From positions 1-35,456 of the forward strand of contig CACBNQ010000015.1 in NCBI GenBank assembly GCA_902540655.1: DNA of 35,456 nucleotides, written 5' to 3'. The position numbers and the translations under genes were made by a program. Each line of letters begins with the position of its first letter. The first letter of the stretch is position 1. This DNA is from an uncultured Alphaproteobacteria bacterium (GTDB lineage: Bacteria; Pseudomonadota; Alphaproteobacteria; Rhodobacterales; Rhodobacteraceae). The notes under the pieces were generated by a model. That model did no database searches. It saw only the letters and a program-made list of their open reading frames with translations, and was not told the DNA's origin. Shown here one piece after another: positions 1-8,921 of this stretch.

Positions 1-1
1 G

Positions 2-484
2 AAATTTTGGGAGTTGGAAGGAGTAAAACTTACTGCAGTTGGGTATGCTGGCGGCATTACAAGAAATCCTGATTATAGGGATGTATGCACTGGATTAACT
101 GGCCACAATGAGGTAGTAAAAGTTCTGTTTGATCCAGCAGAAATAAGCTATATTGAGATATTGGGAACATTTTGGGAAAATCATGACCCAACACAGTTAA
201 ATAGACAAGGTAATGATATAGGCACACAATACAGAAGTGGAGCCTATTATTTTTCGGATACCCAGAAACTGAGGTTGATGGAAACTAAAGCATTATACCA
301 AGAATTACTACAAAAGGCAGGCTTTGGTTCTATAGTAACCGAGATTAAAAAGACACCTGAGTTCTTCATTGCTGAAGACTATCATCAGCAATATCTTGCA
401 AAGAATCCTAAGGGCTATTGTGGCTTAGGTGGAACTGGTATTGGCCTAAAAAAGAATTTGGAGAATTCCATAGAGGCTCTTTAG
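2..484 (+). CDS. msrA: Peptide-methionine (S)-S-oxide reductase MsrA, 5' end outside the window
   Basis: MsrA reduces methionine-S-sulfoxide in oxidised proteins, using thioredoxin. The reading frame is open from base 2, so the gene is cut by the window edge. The first visible residues (KFWELEGV) sit just downstream of where the family's catalytic GCFW motif should be, so the catalytic cysteine itself is not in view. Family signatures that are visible include VGYAGG, the HNEVV segment, FWENHDPTQ, GTQYRSGAYY, the EDYHQQYL segment and the C-terminal GYCGLGGTG. The TTG at 14 is only an internal codon, not the start. The 3' end runs directly into the prmA frame. Identity is secure; which cysteine or selenocysteine is catalytic cannot be seen. 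Confidence 0.93.
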   Translation, partial: KFWELEGVKLTAVGYAGGITRNPDYRDVCTGLTGHNEVVKVLFDPAEISYIEILGTFWENHDPTQLNRQGNDIGTQYRSGAYYFSDTQKLRLMETKALYQELLQKAGFGSIVTEIKKTPEFFIAEDYHQQYLAKNPKGYCGLGGTGIGLKKNLENSIEAL

Positions 485-1374
485 CAATATTTTGTTATAC
501 ATTAAATAATCTGAACTCAGAGAAATTGAGTAGGCTTGAAAAGTTTTTTGAGCAAAATGTTCAGGTAGTTGAGTATCAAGAAGTAATAGCTTGTACAAAT
601 AAACCGTTGTTTAACCAAAAATTTTTTTTAAAAAGGGCTTTAGACCCAATTACAGTGTGTTTGATTGAGGAGTGTTTTAAAGTAAAAATTCTGATAACTA
701 AAGTTCAAAAAAAAAACTGGCTAAGAGCTTCTAATGTTCAGTTCAGCCCGGTTAAAATAAATAAATTTATTATTACAAGCTCTTTTTTTGAAAACTCTGT
801 GAAGCGAGATAGATATTCATTAACAATTGATGCCTCATTAGCATTTGGAACGGGTCATCATTACTCAACTAAATTTTGTTTAGAGTTAATTCAAGAACTA
901 AAAAAAATGCAGATTAATCCATTAACAATAATCGACGTCGGTTGTGGTACTGGGATCCTTGCTATAGCGCTCGCCAAGTTATTTCGTTCAAGGGTGATCG
1001 CAGTTGATAACGATATCCATGCTGTTGAATTGACCAAGCGAAACATAATCGTTAATAAGGTTGCGCGGCATGTAAAAGTTTACAGATCTTCAGGACTATC
1101 AGGTAGCCATCTTAGATCTAAGGCAAAATACGATTTAATAGTTGCGAACATTTTATTTAATCCAATAAAGTCTCTAATGAGATCATTTATTCAAAATCTA
1201 TCAAATAGTGGATTTCTAATTTTGTCGGGTTTAACCATTAAACAGGTAAGGCAATTGAAAGAGATTTCAAAGCAATTCGGCTTGAAAGTTTTAGTCGAAA
1301 GAAAAGAAGCTAATTGGGCATCATTACTGTTAAAAAGCAGTGTTCCTAAAAGAACGATCAAACTCAATTATTGA
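418..1374 (+). CDS. prmA: Ribosomal protein L11 methyltransferase PrmA
   Basis: PrmA is an S-adenosylmethionine (SAM)-dependent methyltransferase that trimethylates ribosomal protein L11. The SAM-binding motif DVGCGTGILAIA and the downstream VANILFNPI segment (the NPPY-like catalytic motif of the family) are clear, and AFGTGHHYST matches the family's conserved FGTGxHxTT block. The start is unresolved. Homology seems to begin near LAIFCYTLNN (codon at about 481), but no ATG, GTG or TTG lies there. The upstream TTG at 418 would add residues that merely retranslate the msrA end in another frame, and the next TTG (526) would remove a likely first strand. I give the longest form. The gene overlaps or abuts msrA and is followed after 49 bases by ruvC. 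Confidence 0.85.
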   Translation: MWLRWNWYWPKKEFGEFHRGSLAIFCYTLNNLNSEKLSRLEKFFEQNVQVVEYQEVIACTNKPLFNQKFFLKRALDPITVCLIEECFKVKILITKVQKKNWLRASNVQFSPVKINKFIITSSFFENSVKRDRYSLTIDASLAFGTGHHYSTKFCLELIQELKKMQINPLTIIDVGCGTGILAIALAKLFRSRVIAVDNDIHAVELTKRNIIVNKVARHVKVYRSSGLSGSHLRSKAKYDLIVANILFNPIKSLMRSFIQNLSNSGFLILSGLTIKQVRQLKEISKQFGLKVLVERKEANWASLLLKSSVPKRTIKLNY

Positions 1375-1423
1375 AGCTTTATCATTATGTATGCTAAACT
1401 TACCGAAAAAAGATAAGAAAAAT

Positions 1424-1930
1424 ATGCAGGTAATAGGAATAGATCCAGGACTGATCAACACTGGATGGGCTGTGATTGAGGCGGATGGCTCGCAAATAAA
1501 ATTTATGGGTAGTGGTGTTTGTAGAGCTGGCAACAAAAAAGATATGGCAGCCAGATTGGTGTCTATTTTGGAACAATTAAGATCCGTTATACAAAGATTT
1601 GAAGTAGCAAGTGGTGCAATAGAAAAAGCTTTTGTAAAGAACGACCCTCTCGCTGCTTTAAAACTCGGACAAGCGAGGGCGTCAGCAATGATAGCTCTTG
1701 GAGAAAGTAAAATTGAAGTAAGTGAATATGCCCCAAACTATGTTAAGAAAATATTCACAGGAAAAGGCCACGCGACCAAAGAAGAGGTTGAAAGAATGGC
1801 ATCGTTACAGTTCCCAAAAGTATGTTTTAGCCAGTCGGATGAGACAGACGCTCTTGCGATAGCTATATGTCATATGCATACTTTGAAATTAAATGCTAAT
1901 CTTAATAGAGCAATAAAGAGAGCAATGTGA
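1424..1930 (+). CDS. ruvC: Crossover junction endodeoxyribonuclease RuvC
   Basis: RuvC is the dimeric nuclease that resolves Holliday junctions moved by RuvAB. The start is placed at ATG 1424, giving MQVIGIDPG, the normal N-terminus of the family. The longer upstream frame has no homology. Four acidic active-site residues are visible in order: the Asp of GIDPG, the Glu of GAIEKAF, and the two Asp of SDETDALAIA, which match the E. coli D7/E66/D138/D141 pattern. LKLGQARASAM is also a family block. About 168 residues is normal length. ruvA starts 6 bases after the stop, so the three ruv genes are one transcription unit. Confidence 0.95.
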   Translation: MQVIGIDPGLINTGWAVIEADGSQIKFMGSGVCRAGNKKDMAARLVSILEQLRSVIQRFEVASGAIEKAFVKNDPLAALKLGQARASAMIALGESKIEVSEYAPNYVKKIFTGKGHATKEEVERMASLQFPKVCFSQSDETDALAIAICHMHTLKLNANLNRAIKRAM

Positions 1931-1936
1931 TCTCAA

Positions 1937-2575
1937 ATGATAGGTAGAATAAAGGGTCAACTCATTGAGAAAAAAAGAGATAGCGTTGTCATTGATGTTA
2001 ATGGAATTGGTTACGTTGTTTATGTCACTGAAAAAACCGCAAGATCTCTAAATCTGGATAATCAATCAAGAGACATATCCCTATACTCTGAGTTATTAGT
2101 GAAAGAGGACTTATTACAATTGGTAGGCTTTATAACTCAGATAGAAAAAGATTGGTTTAATATCTTACGATCAGTTCAGGGTATCGGAGCAAAAGTTGCC
2201 CTCACTATTTTAAATACACTGGATACGAAAGAACTTTTGCAAGCCTTAAGAATGAAAAATGAACTGGCCTTTTCTTCTGTTTCAGGAATAGGATCTCGAA
2301 TGGCTCAGAGGCTGGTTGTAGAGTTAAGTGGTAGAAAAGATTTAATAGCTTTAGACAATGAAGAAATCATTGAGATAAGAGACGATAGTAATGAGCAGAC
2401 GATCAACATAATTAAGAGAAAGGAGATTCAGCAAGATGCATTATCTGCTTTGCAGAACTTAGGTTTTAAAACGGCGGAGGCTCAGAGAACTATAGACAGA
2501 ATTTTAATCGAAGATGATCTTGTAGATGCTTCGCAGTTGGTAAAAAAAGCCCTCAGATCACTTGCAAAAGGATAG
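1937..2575 (+). CDS. ruvA: Holliday junction branch migration protein RuvA
   Basis: RuvA is the tetrameric DNA-binding subunit that holds the Holliday junction and loads RuvB. The N-terminal OB-fold opens with [12 protein letters not shown]. The helix-hairpin-helix repeats follow ([13 protein letters not shown] and [16 protein letters not shown], about residues 75-130). A flexible linker of acidic residues leads to the C-terminal RuvB-interacting domain ([16 protein letters not shown]). Length of 212 is normal. It lies between ruvC (6-base gap) and ruvB (5-base gap). Confidence 0.95.
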   Translation: MIGRIKGQLIEKKRDSVVIDVNGIGYVVYVTEKTARSLNLDNQSRDISLYSELLVKEDLLQLVGFITQIEKDWFNILRSVQGIGAKVALTILNTLDTKELLQALRMKNELAFSSVSGIGSRMAQRLVVELSGRKDLIALDNEEIIEIRDDSNEQTINIIKRKEIQQDALSALQNLGFKTAEAQRTIDRILIEDDLVDASQLVKKALRSLAKG

Positions 2576-2580
2576 TCTCT

Positions 2581-3582
2581 ATGAATGATGAAAAAAATAT
2601 TTTGTCGCCGGATGAGTTAAAGGAAGACTATGAAAATACTCTTCGACCTAAAAGTATAGACGAATTTATTGGGCAGGCCGATTTAAAAAAAAACCTGAAG
2701 ATTTTTTTGCAAGCATCCAAAATACGCAAAAGAGCATTAGACCACGTTCTTTTTCATGGTCCTCCTGGTTTGGGAAAAACAACTTTGGGACAAATTATTG
2801 CGAGGGAATTAGGAGTAAATTTTAAAATGACTTCTGGGCCCGTTTTAACAAAATCTGGTGATTTAGCGGCAATTCTCACTAGTCTTGAGGCTAATGATGT
2901 TCTCTTTATTGATGAAATACACAGATTGTCACCAGCTGTTGAAGAAATTCTATATCCAGCTATGGAAGACTTTAGTTGCGATTTAATTGTAGGAGAGGGT
3001 TCTGCCGCGCGCTCTTTACGAATAGAATTAAAGCCTTTTACTCTGGTAGGATCAACAACCCGGCTAGGTCTTCTGACCACGCCTATGAGAGATAGATTTG
3101 GGATTCCGGTTCGTTTAAATTTTTATGAGGTTGAGGACCTAATTTTGGTTGTTAGCCGAGCAGCCGATCTTTTGAACTGTAAAATCGATCAATTAAGCGC
3201 CGCTGAAATTGCGAAAAGGTCAAGAGGAACTCCAAGGATTGCGGGAAGGCTTTTAAGAAGGGTAATTGATTTTGCTACCGTTGAAAATAGTGGTGTTATT
3301 AATGATGGATTAGTAGACAGCGCGCTTAATAGGCTTGGTGTGGATCATATGGGACTTGATGAAGGCGATAGAAAATATTTGAACTTGGTAGCACGTGAAT
3401 ACGGAGGTGGTCCAGTAGGCTTAGATACTCTGGCTGCTGCGCTTTCGGAGTCCAAAGACTCAATAGAAGAGGTCTTAGAACCATATCTACTTCAGGAGGG
3501 TATGATACAAAGAACGCCGAGAGGTCGTGCCCTCGGTAAAAAAACATGGGACTACCTTGGACTAGAAAAACCAGGTGACTAG
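2581..3582 (+). CDS. ruvB: Holliday junction branch migration ATPase RuvB
   Basis: RuvB is the AAA+ hexameric motor of branch migration. Walker A is GPPGLGKTT (Lys66), Walker B is FIDEIHRL, and sensor 1 lies in [11 protein letters not shown]. The arginine-rich [13 protein letters not shown] block and the C-terminal winged-helix segment ([16 protein letters not shown]) complete the family architecture. At 333 residues it is normal in length. It follows ruvA by 5 bases. The ybgC start lies 25 bases downstream. Confidence 0.97.
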   Translation: MNDEKNILSPDELKEDYENTLRPKSIDEFIGQADLKKNLKIFLQASKIRKRALDHVLFHGPPGLGKTTLGQIIARELGVNFKMTSGPVLTKSGDLAAILTSLEANDVLFIDEIHRLSPAVEEILYPAMEDFSCDLIVGEGSAARSLRIELKPFTLVGSTTRLGLLTTPMRDRFGIPVRLNFYEVEDLILVVSRAADLLNCKIDQLSAAEIAKRSRGTPRIAGRLLRRVIDFATVENSGVINDGLVDSALNRLGVDHMGLDEGDRKYLNLVAREYGGGPVGLDTLAAALSESKDSIEEVLEPYLLQEGMIQRTPRGRALGKKTWDYLGLEKPGD

Positions 3583-3607
3583 GTGGAAAGTAAATTGGAA
3601 GAAAAAA

Positions 3608-4030
3608 ATGTTTCAATATAAATGTGAAGTTTTCTATGAGGATACAGATATGGGTGGAAGAGTATATCATGCCAACTACTTGAAATTTATTGAACGTGCG
3701 AGAAGTAAGTTCATTGAATTTTTGCACATTGATCAAAGAGCATTGCTTGTAGCAGAAAATAAATTTTTCGTTGTAAAAAATATTATAGCCGATTACTTAT
3801 TGCCTGCGTATTTTGGAGATAAGCTAGTAATTCGTACGACTTTGATAGAAATTAAAAGAGCCAGCATGGTGTTAAAACAGGAGATTTTGAAAGATAACAA
3901 AAGAATTTTTGACTGTGATGTAAGGCTAGCATTACTAAATTCGTCAGGCAAACCTGAAAGATTCTCGGTCGATTTTGTCCAAGATATAGAGAAGTTTTTT
4001 AAATTTTCTAAAAAGAAAATAGGAGAATAG
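3608..4030 (+). CDS. ybgC: Tol-Pal-associated acyl-CoA thioesterase YbgC
   Basis: YbgC is a hotdog-fold acyl-CoA thioesterase encoded with the Tol-Pal system in many proteobacteria. The catalytic block FYEDTDMGGRVYHANY matches the 4-hydroxybenzoyl-CoA thioesterase subfamily, whose nucleophilic Asp lies in YEDTD. I chose ATG 3608 over the upstream GTG (3575, overlapping ruvB) because GGAAG at 3597-3601 sits six bases before it and because homology begins just after MFQYK. The protein is about 140 residues. tolQ begins 5 bases after the stop, which supports one operon. Confidence 0.9.
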   Translation: MFQYKCEVFYEDTDMGGRVYHANYLKFIERARSKFIEFLHIDQRALLVAENKFFVVKNIIADYLLPAYFGDKLVIRTTLIEIKRASMVLKQEILKDNKRIFDCDVRLALLNSSGKPERFSVDFVQDIEKFFKFSKKKIGE

Positions 4031-4035
4031 AAAAT

Positions 4036-4746
4036 ATGGAAGAATCTTTGTTGCAGAGTCAGTCTCTAGACTTTTCATTTGTAGCTCTTTTCCTTAAGGC
4101 CACATTTACTGTAAAAGTAGTCATGTTGGTTTTGATTTTTTCCTCTTTTTGGTCTTGGGCAATAATTATTCAGAAAATTACAGATTACAGAAAATCAAAA
4201 AGAGAAAAGAAACTTTTTTTAGATGAGTTCTGGTCTGGGGGCTCTTTAGAAGAATTGTATAACGAAAAAAGAGACGACCCCAAAGGTGCTTGTGAACAAA
4301 TATTTTGTGCTGCAATGGATGAATGGCAAAGATCCTCAGACGGGGATGGAAAACTAATAGACGGAGTGCAGTCTAGGTTAGAGAGAGCAATGTATGTTGT
4401 GTTAGATCGGTGGAACGAGAAACTAAGCTCCGGATTATATTTTCTTGCTACAGTTGGATCAGTTGCACCCTTTGTGGGCTTATTTGGTACTGTTTGGGGT
4501 ATCAAAAATGCCTTTCAAGAAATTGCAATTCAAGAAAGTAGTAATTTAGCGGTAGTAGCTCCTGGTATCGCTGAAGCCCTCTTGGCTACAGCTTTAGGGC
4601 TACTAGCGGCAATCCCTGCAGTTGTTTTCTATAATAAGCTCTCAGGTGACTCTCAAAAAATTATAAATGGGGTAGAAGAATTCTCAGAAGAATTCTCTGT
4701 TATAATTTCAAGGCACATTGACATGAATAAAAATCATAAAGATTAA
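4036..4746 (+). CDS. tolQ: Tol-Pal system inner-membrane protein TolQ
   Basis: TolQ, with TolR, forms the proton-driven stator that energises TolA in the inner membrane and supports outer-membrane constriction at division. Three membrane segments are visible: about residues 20-46 (VVMLVLIFSSFWSWAIII), 135-157 (FLATVGSVAPFVGLFGTVWG) and 172-200 (the APGIAEALLATALGLLAAIP block). The last two carry the MotA/TolQ/ExbB family signatures. Length of 236 is normal. It sits between ybgC and tolR with gaps of a few bases. Confidence 0.95.
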   Translation: MEESLLQSQSLDFSFVALFLKATFTVKVVMLVLIFSSFWSWAIIIQKITDYRKSKREKKLFLDEFWSGGSLEELYNEKRDDPKGACEQIFCAAMDEWQRSSDGDGKLIDGVQSRLERAMYVVLDRWNEKLSSGLYFLATVGSVAPFVGLFGTVWGIKNAFQEIAIQESSNLAVVAPGIAEALLATALGLLAAIPAVVFYNKLSGDSQKIINGVEEFSEEFSVIISRHIDMNKNHKD

Positions 4747-4748
4747 GT

Positions 4749-5195
4749 ATGCAAATGGGATCAAAGTCAGAAAGCCGCACAAAAAAAAGGCAAAAATCTT
4801 CCAGCAGGAATTTTGTTCCGATGTCAGAAATTAATGTGACACCTTTTGTTGATATAATGTTGGTGCTTTTGATTATATTCATGGTAGCAGCACCTCTTTT
4901 GAGCGTAGGCATAGAGGTTGATTTGCCCAATACGCAAGCAAAACCGCTAGAAACTGAAAAAGAAAGACCTCTTACTCTTACGCTTGATAATGAAAGCAAT
5001 CTTTTCATAAATGAAGTGAAAATAGAAAAAAGTGAACTCCGTTCTAAGCTTTTGGCGATTAAAAAAGAGAGAGAATCGGATGAGATTTATTTGAGAGCTA
5101 GTAAAGATATCGAGTATCAGAATGTTGCAGCCATTCTGGCTCTAGTCAGCAATATTGGGTATTCTCAGATATCATTAGTTACCGATGTAGAATAA
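4749..5195 (+). CDS. tolR: Tol-Pal system protein TolR
   Basis: TolR is the ExbD-family partner of TolQ. A basic N-terminal cytoplasmic tail (about 25 residues) precedes SEINVTPFVDIMLVLLIIFM, which carries the conserved membrane Asp (D35 here, equivalent to the family's proton-relay Asp). A periplasmic domain of about 95 residues follows. The protein is 148 residues, as expected. It starts 2 bases after the tolQ stop, so translation is probably coupled. Confidence 0.95.
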   Translation: MQMGSKSESRTKKRQKSSSRNFVPMSEINVTPFVDIMLVLLIIFMVAAPLLSVGIEVDLPNTQAKPLETEKERPLTLTLDNESNLFINEVKIEKSELRSKLLAIKKERESDEIYLRASKDIEYQNVAAILALVSNIGYSQISLVTDVE

Positions 5196-5212
5196 CACAA
5201 ACGGAAATAAAT

Positions 5213-6211
5213 ATGAGACAAGGTCTTTATACGTCTGGATTTTTTCATATATTTGGGGGCTTTTTATTGATAGTAAATTTTCAATTATTGGAAGAAAAGC
5301 CAAATGAAGCGTTAAATAAAGTTAGTGTAAAATTATTATCTGAGCAAGAGCTTAATGAATTGACTGCGTTGAAAACATCTAGTGCACTCGAAGTCGAAAA
5401 CTTTCAGCCTAGACCTGTTACTGACTCCAATAATAATCCAAAAAAAATATCTATTCCTCTAAAGGAAAATGTTGGCAATGAAATAAAGGGTGTAACAGAG
5501 CCGAATATTATTGAAATTAAAAAGCGTAAGACAAGTGATGAAATCATAACAAATCGTGCTCAAAGGGGTGAGAATGACTTTGAAGAACAGGTTAAAGAAA
5601 GAGTAAGCAGGTCTATTCAAAAGAAAGACTCTTTAGAAAAACAAAATAATGATCAAGCAAAACAAAAGAATACTAGTTCACATATTTCTGCAGAAGGTAA
5701 AAATGTGAAGATTATTTCTGGTGCTATAAATATTGCAAAATTACCACCATCGAGACCGAAATTTGTTGAGTTAGGCGATCAGAATGACACTAATGAATCT
5801 GCATTACAAGAAAACAATGATGAAGTGTATGATAACTTAATCGAACAAGTAGTAAATAATCAGAAAAACGAAAAAGTTTTAGAAACTTCAATCCAGAGAT
5901 TAACTAAGGCGAGGATTCTTCAGAAGTTAAACGAGAATTGGAATGTTGTTTCGATAAATAGACTAGCAAATTATGAAAAGTATGTAATTATTTTGGAGTT
6001 AAAGATTGATAAGAATGGAAATATAAGCGGTCCGATTAAGCTGGTTTATCCACAAAAGGCCTCTGGAAACTTTCTAATAGCGAAAAGATCTGCTATCAAA
6101 GCAGTTTTAGAGTCTTCTCCTTTTCCAGTTCCAAAGGAAAGCTTTCCTAGAGGGTTGGTCTTAAGAGTAATATTTGATCCTGAAACAAATGTGGGTGTAA
6201 ATAATGGTTAG
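5213..6211 (+). CDS. tolA: Tol-Pal system protein TolA
   Basis: TolA links the TolQR motor to Pal across the periplasm. There is one N-terminal membrane segment (about residues 7-25). A long polar middle region, rich in Glu, Lys, Asn and Gln, follows, and then a C-terminal TonB/TolA-like domain (about 225-330, including the NENWNV segment and [15 protein letters not shown]). The middle region is not the Ala/Lys-rich helix of E. coli TolA. This is common in AT-rich genomes and in alphaproteobacteria. Identity rests on the C-terminal domain and on position between tolR and tolB. The last 8 bases overlap the tolB start. Confidence 0.87.
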   Translation: MRQGLYTSGFFHIFGGFLLIVNFQLLEEKPNEALNKVSVKLLSEQELNELTALKTSSALEVENFQPRPVTDSNNNPKKISIPLKENVGNEIKGVTEPNIIEIKKRKTSDEIITNRAQRGENDFEEQVKERVSRSIQKKDSLEKQNNDQAKQKNTSSHISAEGKNVKIISGAINIAKLPPSRPKFVELGDQNDTNESALQENNDEVYDNLIEQVVNNQKNEKVLETSIQRLTKARILQKLNENWNVVSINRLANYEKYVIILELKIDKNGNISGPIKLVYPQKASGNFLIAKRSAIKAVLESSPFPVPKESFPRGLVLRVIFDPETNVGVNNG

Positions 6212-7553
6212 ACATAGTGTTTTAAAATTCCTAAAGATTTTTTCTTTTACAAGCATTTTATTCATAAACTTTAGCTTTGTAGCCGCTCAGAAAAATGACG
6301 CTCCGCAGCTTGACATGACAGTAAATAAGGGCGTAATAAAACCTATATCACTGGCCGTTCCAAGCTTTATTAAAGAAAGTGGTGCAAACTCGATTATAAG
6401 CAGAGAACTAGCAAAAGTAATCTCAAATAATCTTGATAGCACCGGATTATTTAAATCTATTCCACAGTCTGCTTACGTCAGTATGCCATTAAGTTTCAAT
6501 ACACCAGTGCAGTTCAGTGACTGGTCGATAATTAATGCTGATGTTTTGGTTATGGGATCTGTTGGTTTAAAGCCTGATGGTCGCTTGGAAGTTAAGTTTA
6601 GATTGTGGGATGTATCTCAGCAAAAAGAAATAGGAAAAGGAAAGCAGTACTTCACAAATTCGGAAAGTTGGAGAAGAATTTCACATAAAATATCTGATAC
6701 TATATATACAAGAGTTACTGGTGAAGGGGCATACTTTGATAGCAGAGTTGTTTTTGTTTCTGAGACGGGGCCAAAAGATAATAGAACAAAGAGGCTTGCT
6801 ATTATGGATCAAGATGGAGCAAATTTCAGGTTATTAAAACACCCACCTTCACTAGTAATTGCGCCACGCTTTTCACCGACTACCAACAAAATTATTTTTA
6901 CTGGATACGAAACAGGTAAGCCAAGGGTTTATTTGATGGACCTTAGCTCGGAAGAGATAACCTCTCTGCCTGAATTAAAGGGAATGAGTTTTGCTCCTAG
7001 GTTCTCAGCGGATGGTAGTCAAATAGTATTATCAATGACGGAAAATGGTAATACCGATATCTTTATAAGTACTTTGTCTACAGGAGTGAAAAGAAGACTA
7101 ACAACAAACAACGCGATTGATACCGCGCCAAGCTTTTCACCGGACGGGAAGAGTATTGTTTTTGAAAGTGATCGAGGAGGTGGGCAACAACTTTATATTA
7201 TTTCTACTCAAGGGGGAGATGCAAAAAGGATAAGTTTTGGCAAAGGTAGATATGCTACTCCCGTTTGGTCACCAAGAGGTGACCTGATTGCATTTACAAA
7301 GATTAAAGAGGGGAAATTTCATATTGGAGTGATGCGGATTGATGGAACAAAAGAAAGGTTGCTTACTACGTCATTTCTCGATGAAGGCCCTGCTTGGGCT
7401 CCAAATGGCAGAGTTTTAATGTTTTTCAGGGAAACACCAGGTAAGGCCGGAGCACCTTCTATTTACTCGATTGACATATCTGGACGTAATCTTAGAAAAA
7501 TAAAAACTTCTTCCTTCGCTTCGGACCCTAATTGGTCTCCAATTTTAAATTAA
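6204..7553 (+). CDS. tolB: Tol-Pal system periplasmic beta-propeller protein TolB
   Basis: TolB is the periplasmic partner of Pal. A signal peptide is visible ([17 protein letters not shown], cleavage likely near residue 29). Next is the N-terminal domain with [19 protein letters not shown]. The six-bladed propeller then shows WD40-like repeats of the type [30 protein letters not shown] and [10 protein letters not shown]. Length of 449 is normal. It overlaps the tolA 3' end by 8 bases. A 64-base gap precedes pal. Confidence 0.96.
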   Translation: MVRHSVLKFLKIFSFTSILFINFSFVAAQKNDAPQLDMTVNKGVIKPISLAVPSFIKESGANSIISRELAKVISNNLDSTGLFKSIPQSAYVSMPLSFNTPVQFSDWSIINADVLVMGSVGLKPDGRLEVKFRLWDVSQQKEIGKGKQYFTNSESWRRISHKISDTIYTRVTGEGAYFDSRVVFVSETGPKDNRTKRLAIMDQDGANFRLLKHPPSLVIAPRFSPTTNKIIFTGYETGKPRVYLMDLSSEEITSLPELKGMSFAPRFSADGSQIVLSMTENGNTDIFISTLSTGVKRRLTTNNAIDTAPSFSPDGKSIVFESDRGGGQQLYIISTQGGDAKRISFGKGRYATPVWSPRGDLIAFTKIKEGKFHIGVMRIDGTKERLLTTSFLDEGPAWAPNGRVLMFFRETPGKAGAPSIYSIDISGRNLRKIKTSSFASDPNWSPILN

Positions 7554-7617
7554 TGTTATCGTTTAAGATTTATGGTATAAAATACATAAAATTCGAACAG
7601 TAGACGAGGCAAAAATT

Positions 7618-8088
7618 ATGAAAAATATAGGACTTGCTATTTTCGTCATCCTACTGCTTGTGGGATGTGAAAATAATAAGAGTTTTAAAAACTCACTTGA
7701 TAACGCACAAATCTCTGAAAGTGATATAGAATATTTCCAAAACTTAGTGGGAGACACTGTTCTATTTACTGTTGATCAAAGTGGATTACGTCCAGACGCC
7801 ATAAGTATTTTAAATGCACAAGTGAATTGGCTTAAGGAAAAGAAGTTTTTACCCATCACTATAGAAGGACACGCTGATGAACAGGGAACAAGAGAATATA
7901 ATTTAGCCCTTGGTGCACGAAGAGCTACTGCAGTTAGAGAATTCCTCCTAGCTAAAGGAATAGAGCGAGATCGGATCAGTATAGTTACCTATGGAAAAGA
8001 GAGACCTTTGCGTGTTTGTTCCAACGAGGATTGTTGGTCCAAAAATCGTAGAGCAGTAACAGTAGTCGGTAAAAAAATTGTAGAGTAG
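7618..8088 (+). CDS. pal: Peptidoglycan-associated lipoprotein Pal
   Basis: Pal is an outer-membrane lipoprotein that binds peptidoglycan and interacts with TolA and TolB. The signal peptide ends in the lipobox LLVGC, so Cys17 should be lipidated. The C-terminal OmpA-like domain is clear: TIEGHADEQGTREYNLALG, then RRATAVREFL and the NRRAVTVV end. The pair of cysteines before the end (CSNEDC) is also seen in other alphaproteobacterial Pal proteins. GAGG at about 7605 provides a good ribosome binding site. Confidence 0.96.
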   Translation: MKNIGLAIFVILLLVGCENNKSFKNSLDNAQISESDIEYFQNLVGDTVLFTVDQSGLRPDAISILNAQVNWLKEKKFLPITIEGHADEQGTREYNLALGARRATAVREFLLAKGIERDRISIVTYGKERPLRVCSNEDCWSKNRRAVTVVGKKIVE

Positions 8089-8116
8089 TGATTGAAACAG
8101 AGATTACAAAGTTATT

Positions 8117-8914
8117 ATGCTTTTAAGATCATTAATTATTATTTTAACACCGTTTTTATTATACGTTAGTAAGTCATTAGCAACTGAAGCTCCTGAATTG
8201 GAAGCCCTTCAAAAAAGATTGCTATTACTTGAAAAGGAAATACTCGACTTAAAGATGAAAAACGTCGTTGAAGATAAGTTTGAATGGCAATTTTTAAAGA
8301 TGACTGAAATAGAGAATGATATCAAAAAGCTACACAACAGATTTGAAATCCTAGAAAACAACTATTACAAGGAGCTGAAAAATTTGAAAGCATCAATATT
8401 AAACTCTGATACAAGCAATATTGAAAAAATGGAAGACTCAAAGGAAGATATTCAAACAGAGACAGTAATCCAACCCTCAATAGACAGCTCTGCGTCTTTA
8501 GAGAACCTCGAAGTTTTTAGCAGAGAGGAAGAACTGTATATGAACGCATTAGAACTCTTTAATAGCGGTCAAACGAATATGGCTGAGCAACGTTTCTCAG
8601 AATTTATAGAAAGTTTCCCAACTAGTGGAAAACTTTCGGCTGCTTTATTCTGGAGAGCGGAAACTAGAGTAAAAGACGAAAACTGGATTGGTGCTGCCAA
8701 TGATTATTTAGAGAGTTTTACAATCAATCCGGATGGAGAGACTGCTGCTAAAACATTATTTGGTTTGGGAGTAAGTTTAGGAGCCATTGGAGAGAGGGAA
8801 CAAGCATGTTTAACTCTGGATGAAGTTGGATCAAGATTTGACAATATTGAAAGAACTTTAGTGGTTGAAATTGTAAAAGCAAAAAATCTCTTAAACTGTG
8901 ATCAACCAAGATAG
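8117..8914 (+). CDS. cpoB: Cell division coordinator CpoB (YbgF), periplasmic TPR protein
   Basis: CpoB/YbgF is a periplasmic protein that binds TolA and couples outer-membrane constriction to peptidoglycan synthesis. A signal peptide is visible (about residues 1-23, ending near SLAT). A coiled-coil stretch follows (about 25-95, with repeated Leu/Glu/Lys heptads), then a polar linker. The C-terminal TPR-like region (from about 140) includes YMNALELFNSGQTNMAEQRF, AALFWRAETRVK and KTLFGLGVSLGAIG. Its position after pal fits. The length of 265 residues is in the usual range. Confidence 0.88.
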   Translation: MLLRSLIIILTPFLLYVSKSLATEAPELEALQKRLLLLEKEILDLKMKNVVEDKFEWQFLKMTEIENDIKKLHNRFEILENNYYKELKNLKASILNSDTSNIEKMEDSKEDIQTETVIQPSIDSSASLENLEVFSREEELYMNALELFNSGQTNMAEQRFSEFIESFPTSGKLSAALFWRAETRVKDENWIGAANDYLESFTINPDGETAAKTLFGLGVSLGAIGEREQACLTLDEVGSRFDNIERTLVVEIVKAKNLLNCDQPR

Positions 8915-8921
8915 CGGAAAA

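Noticed and set aside
2754-3080. 108-codon - strand frame inside ruvB
   Set aside because: It is antisense to a conserved gene and shows no protein features of its own.
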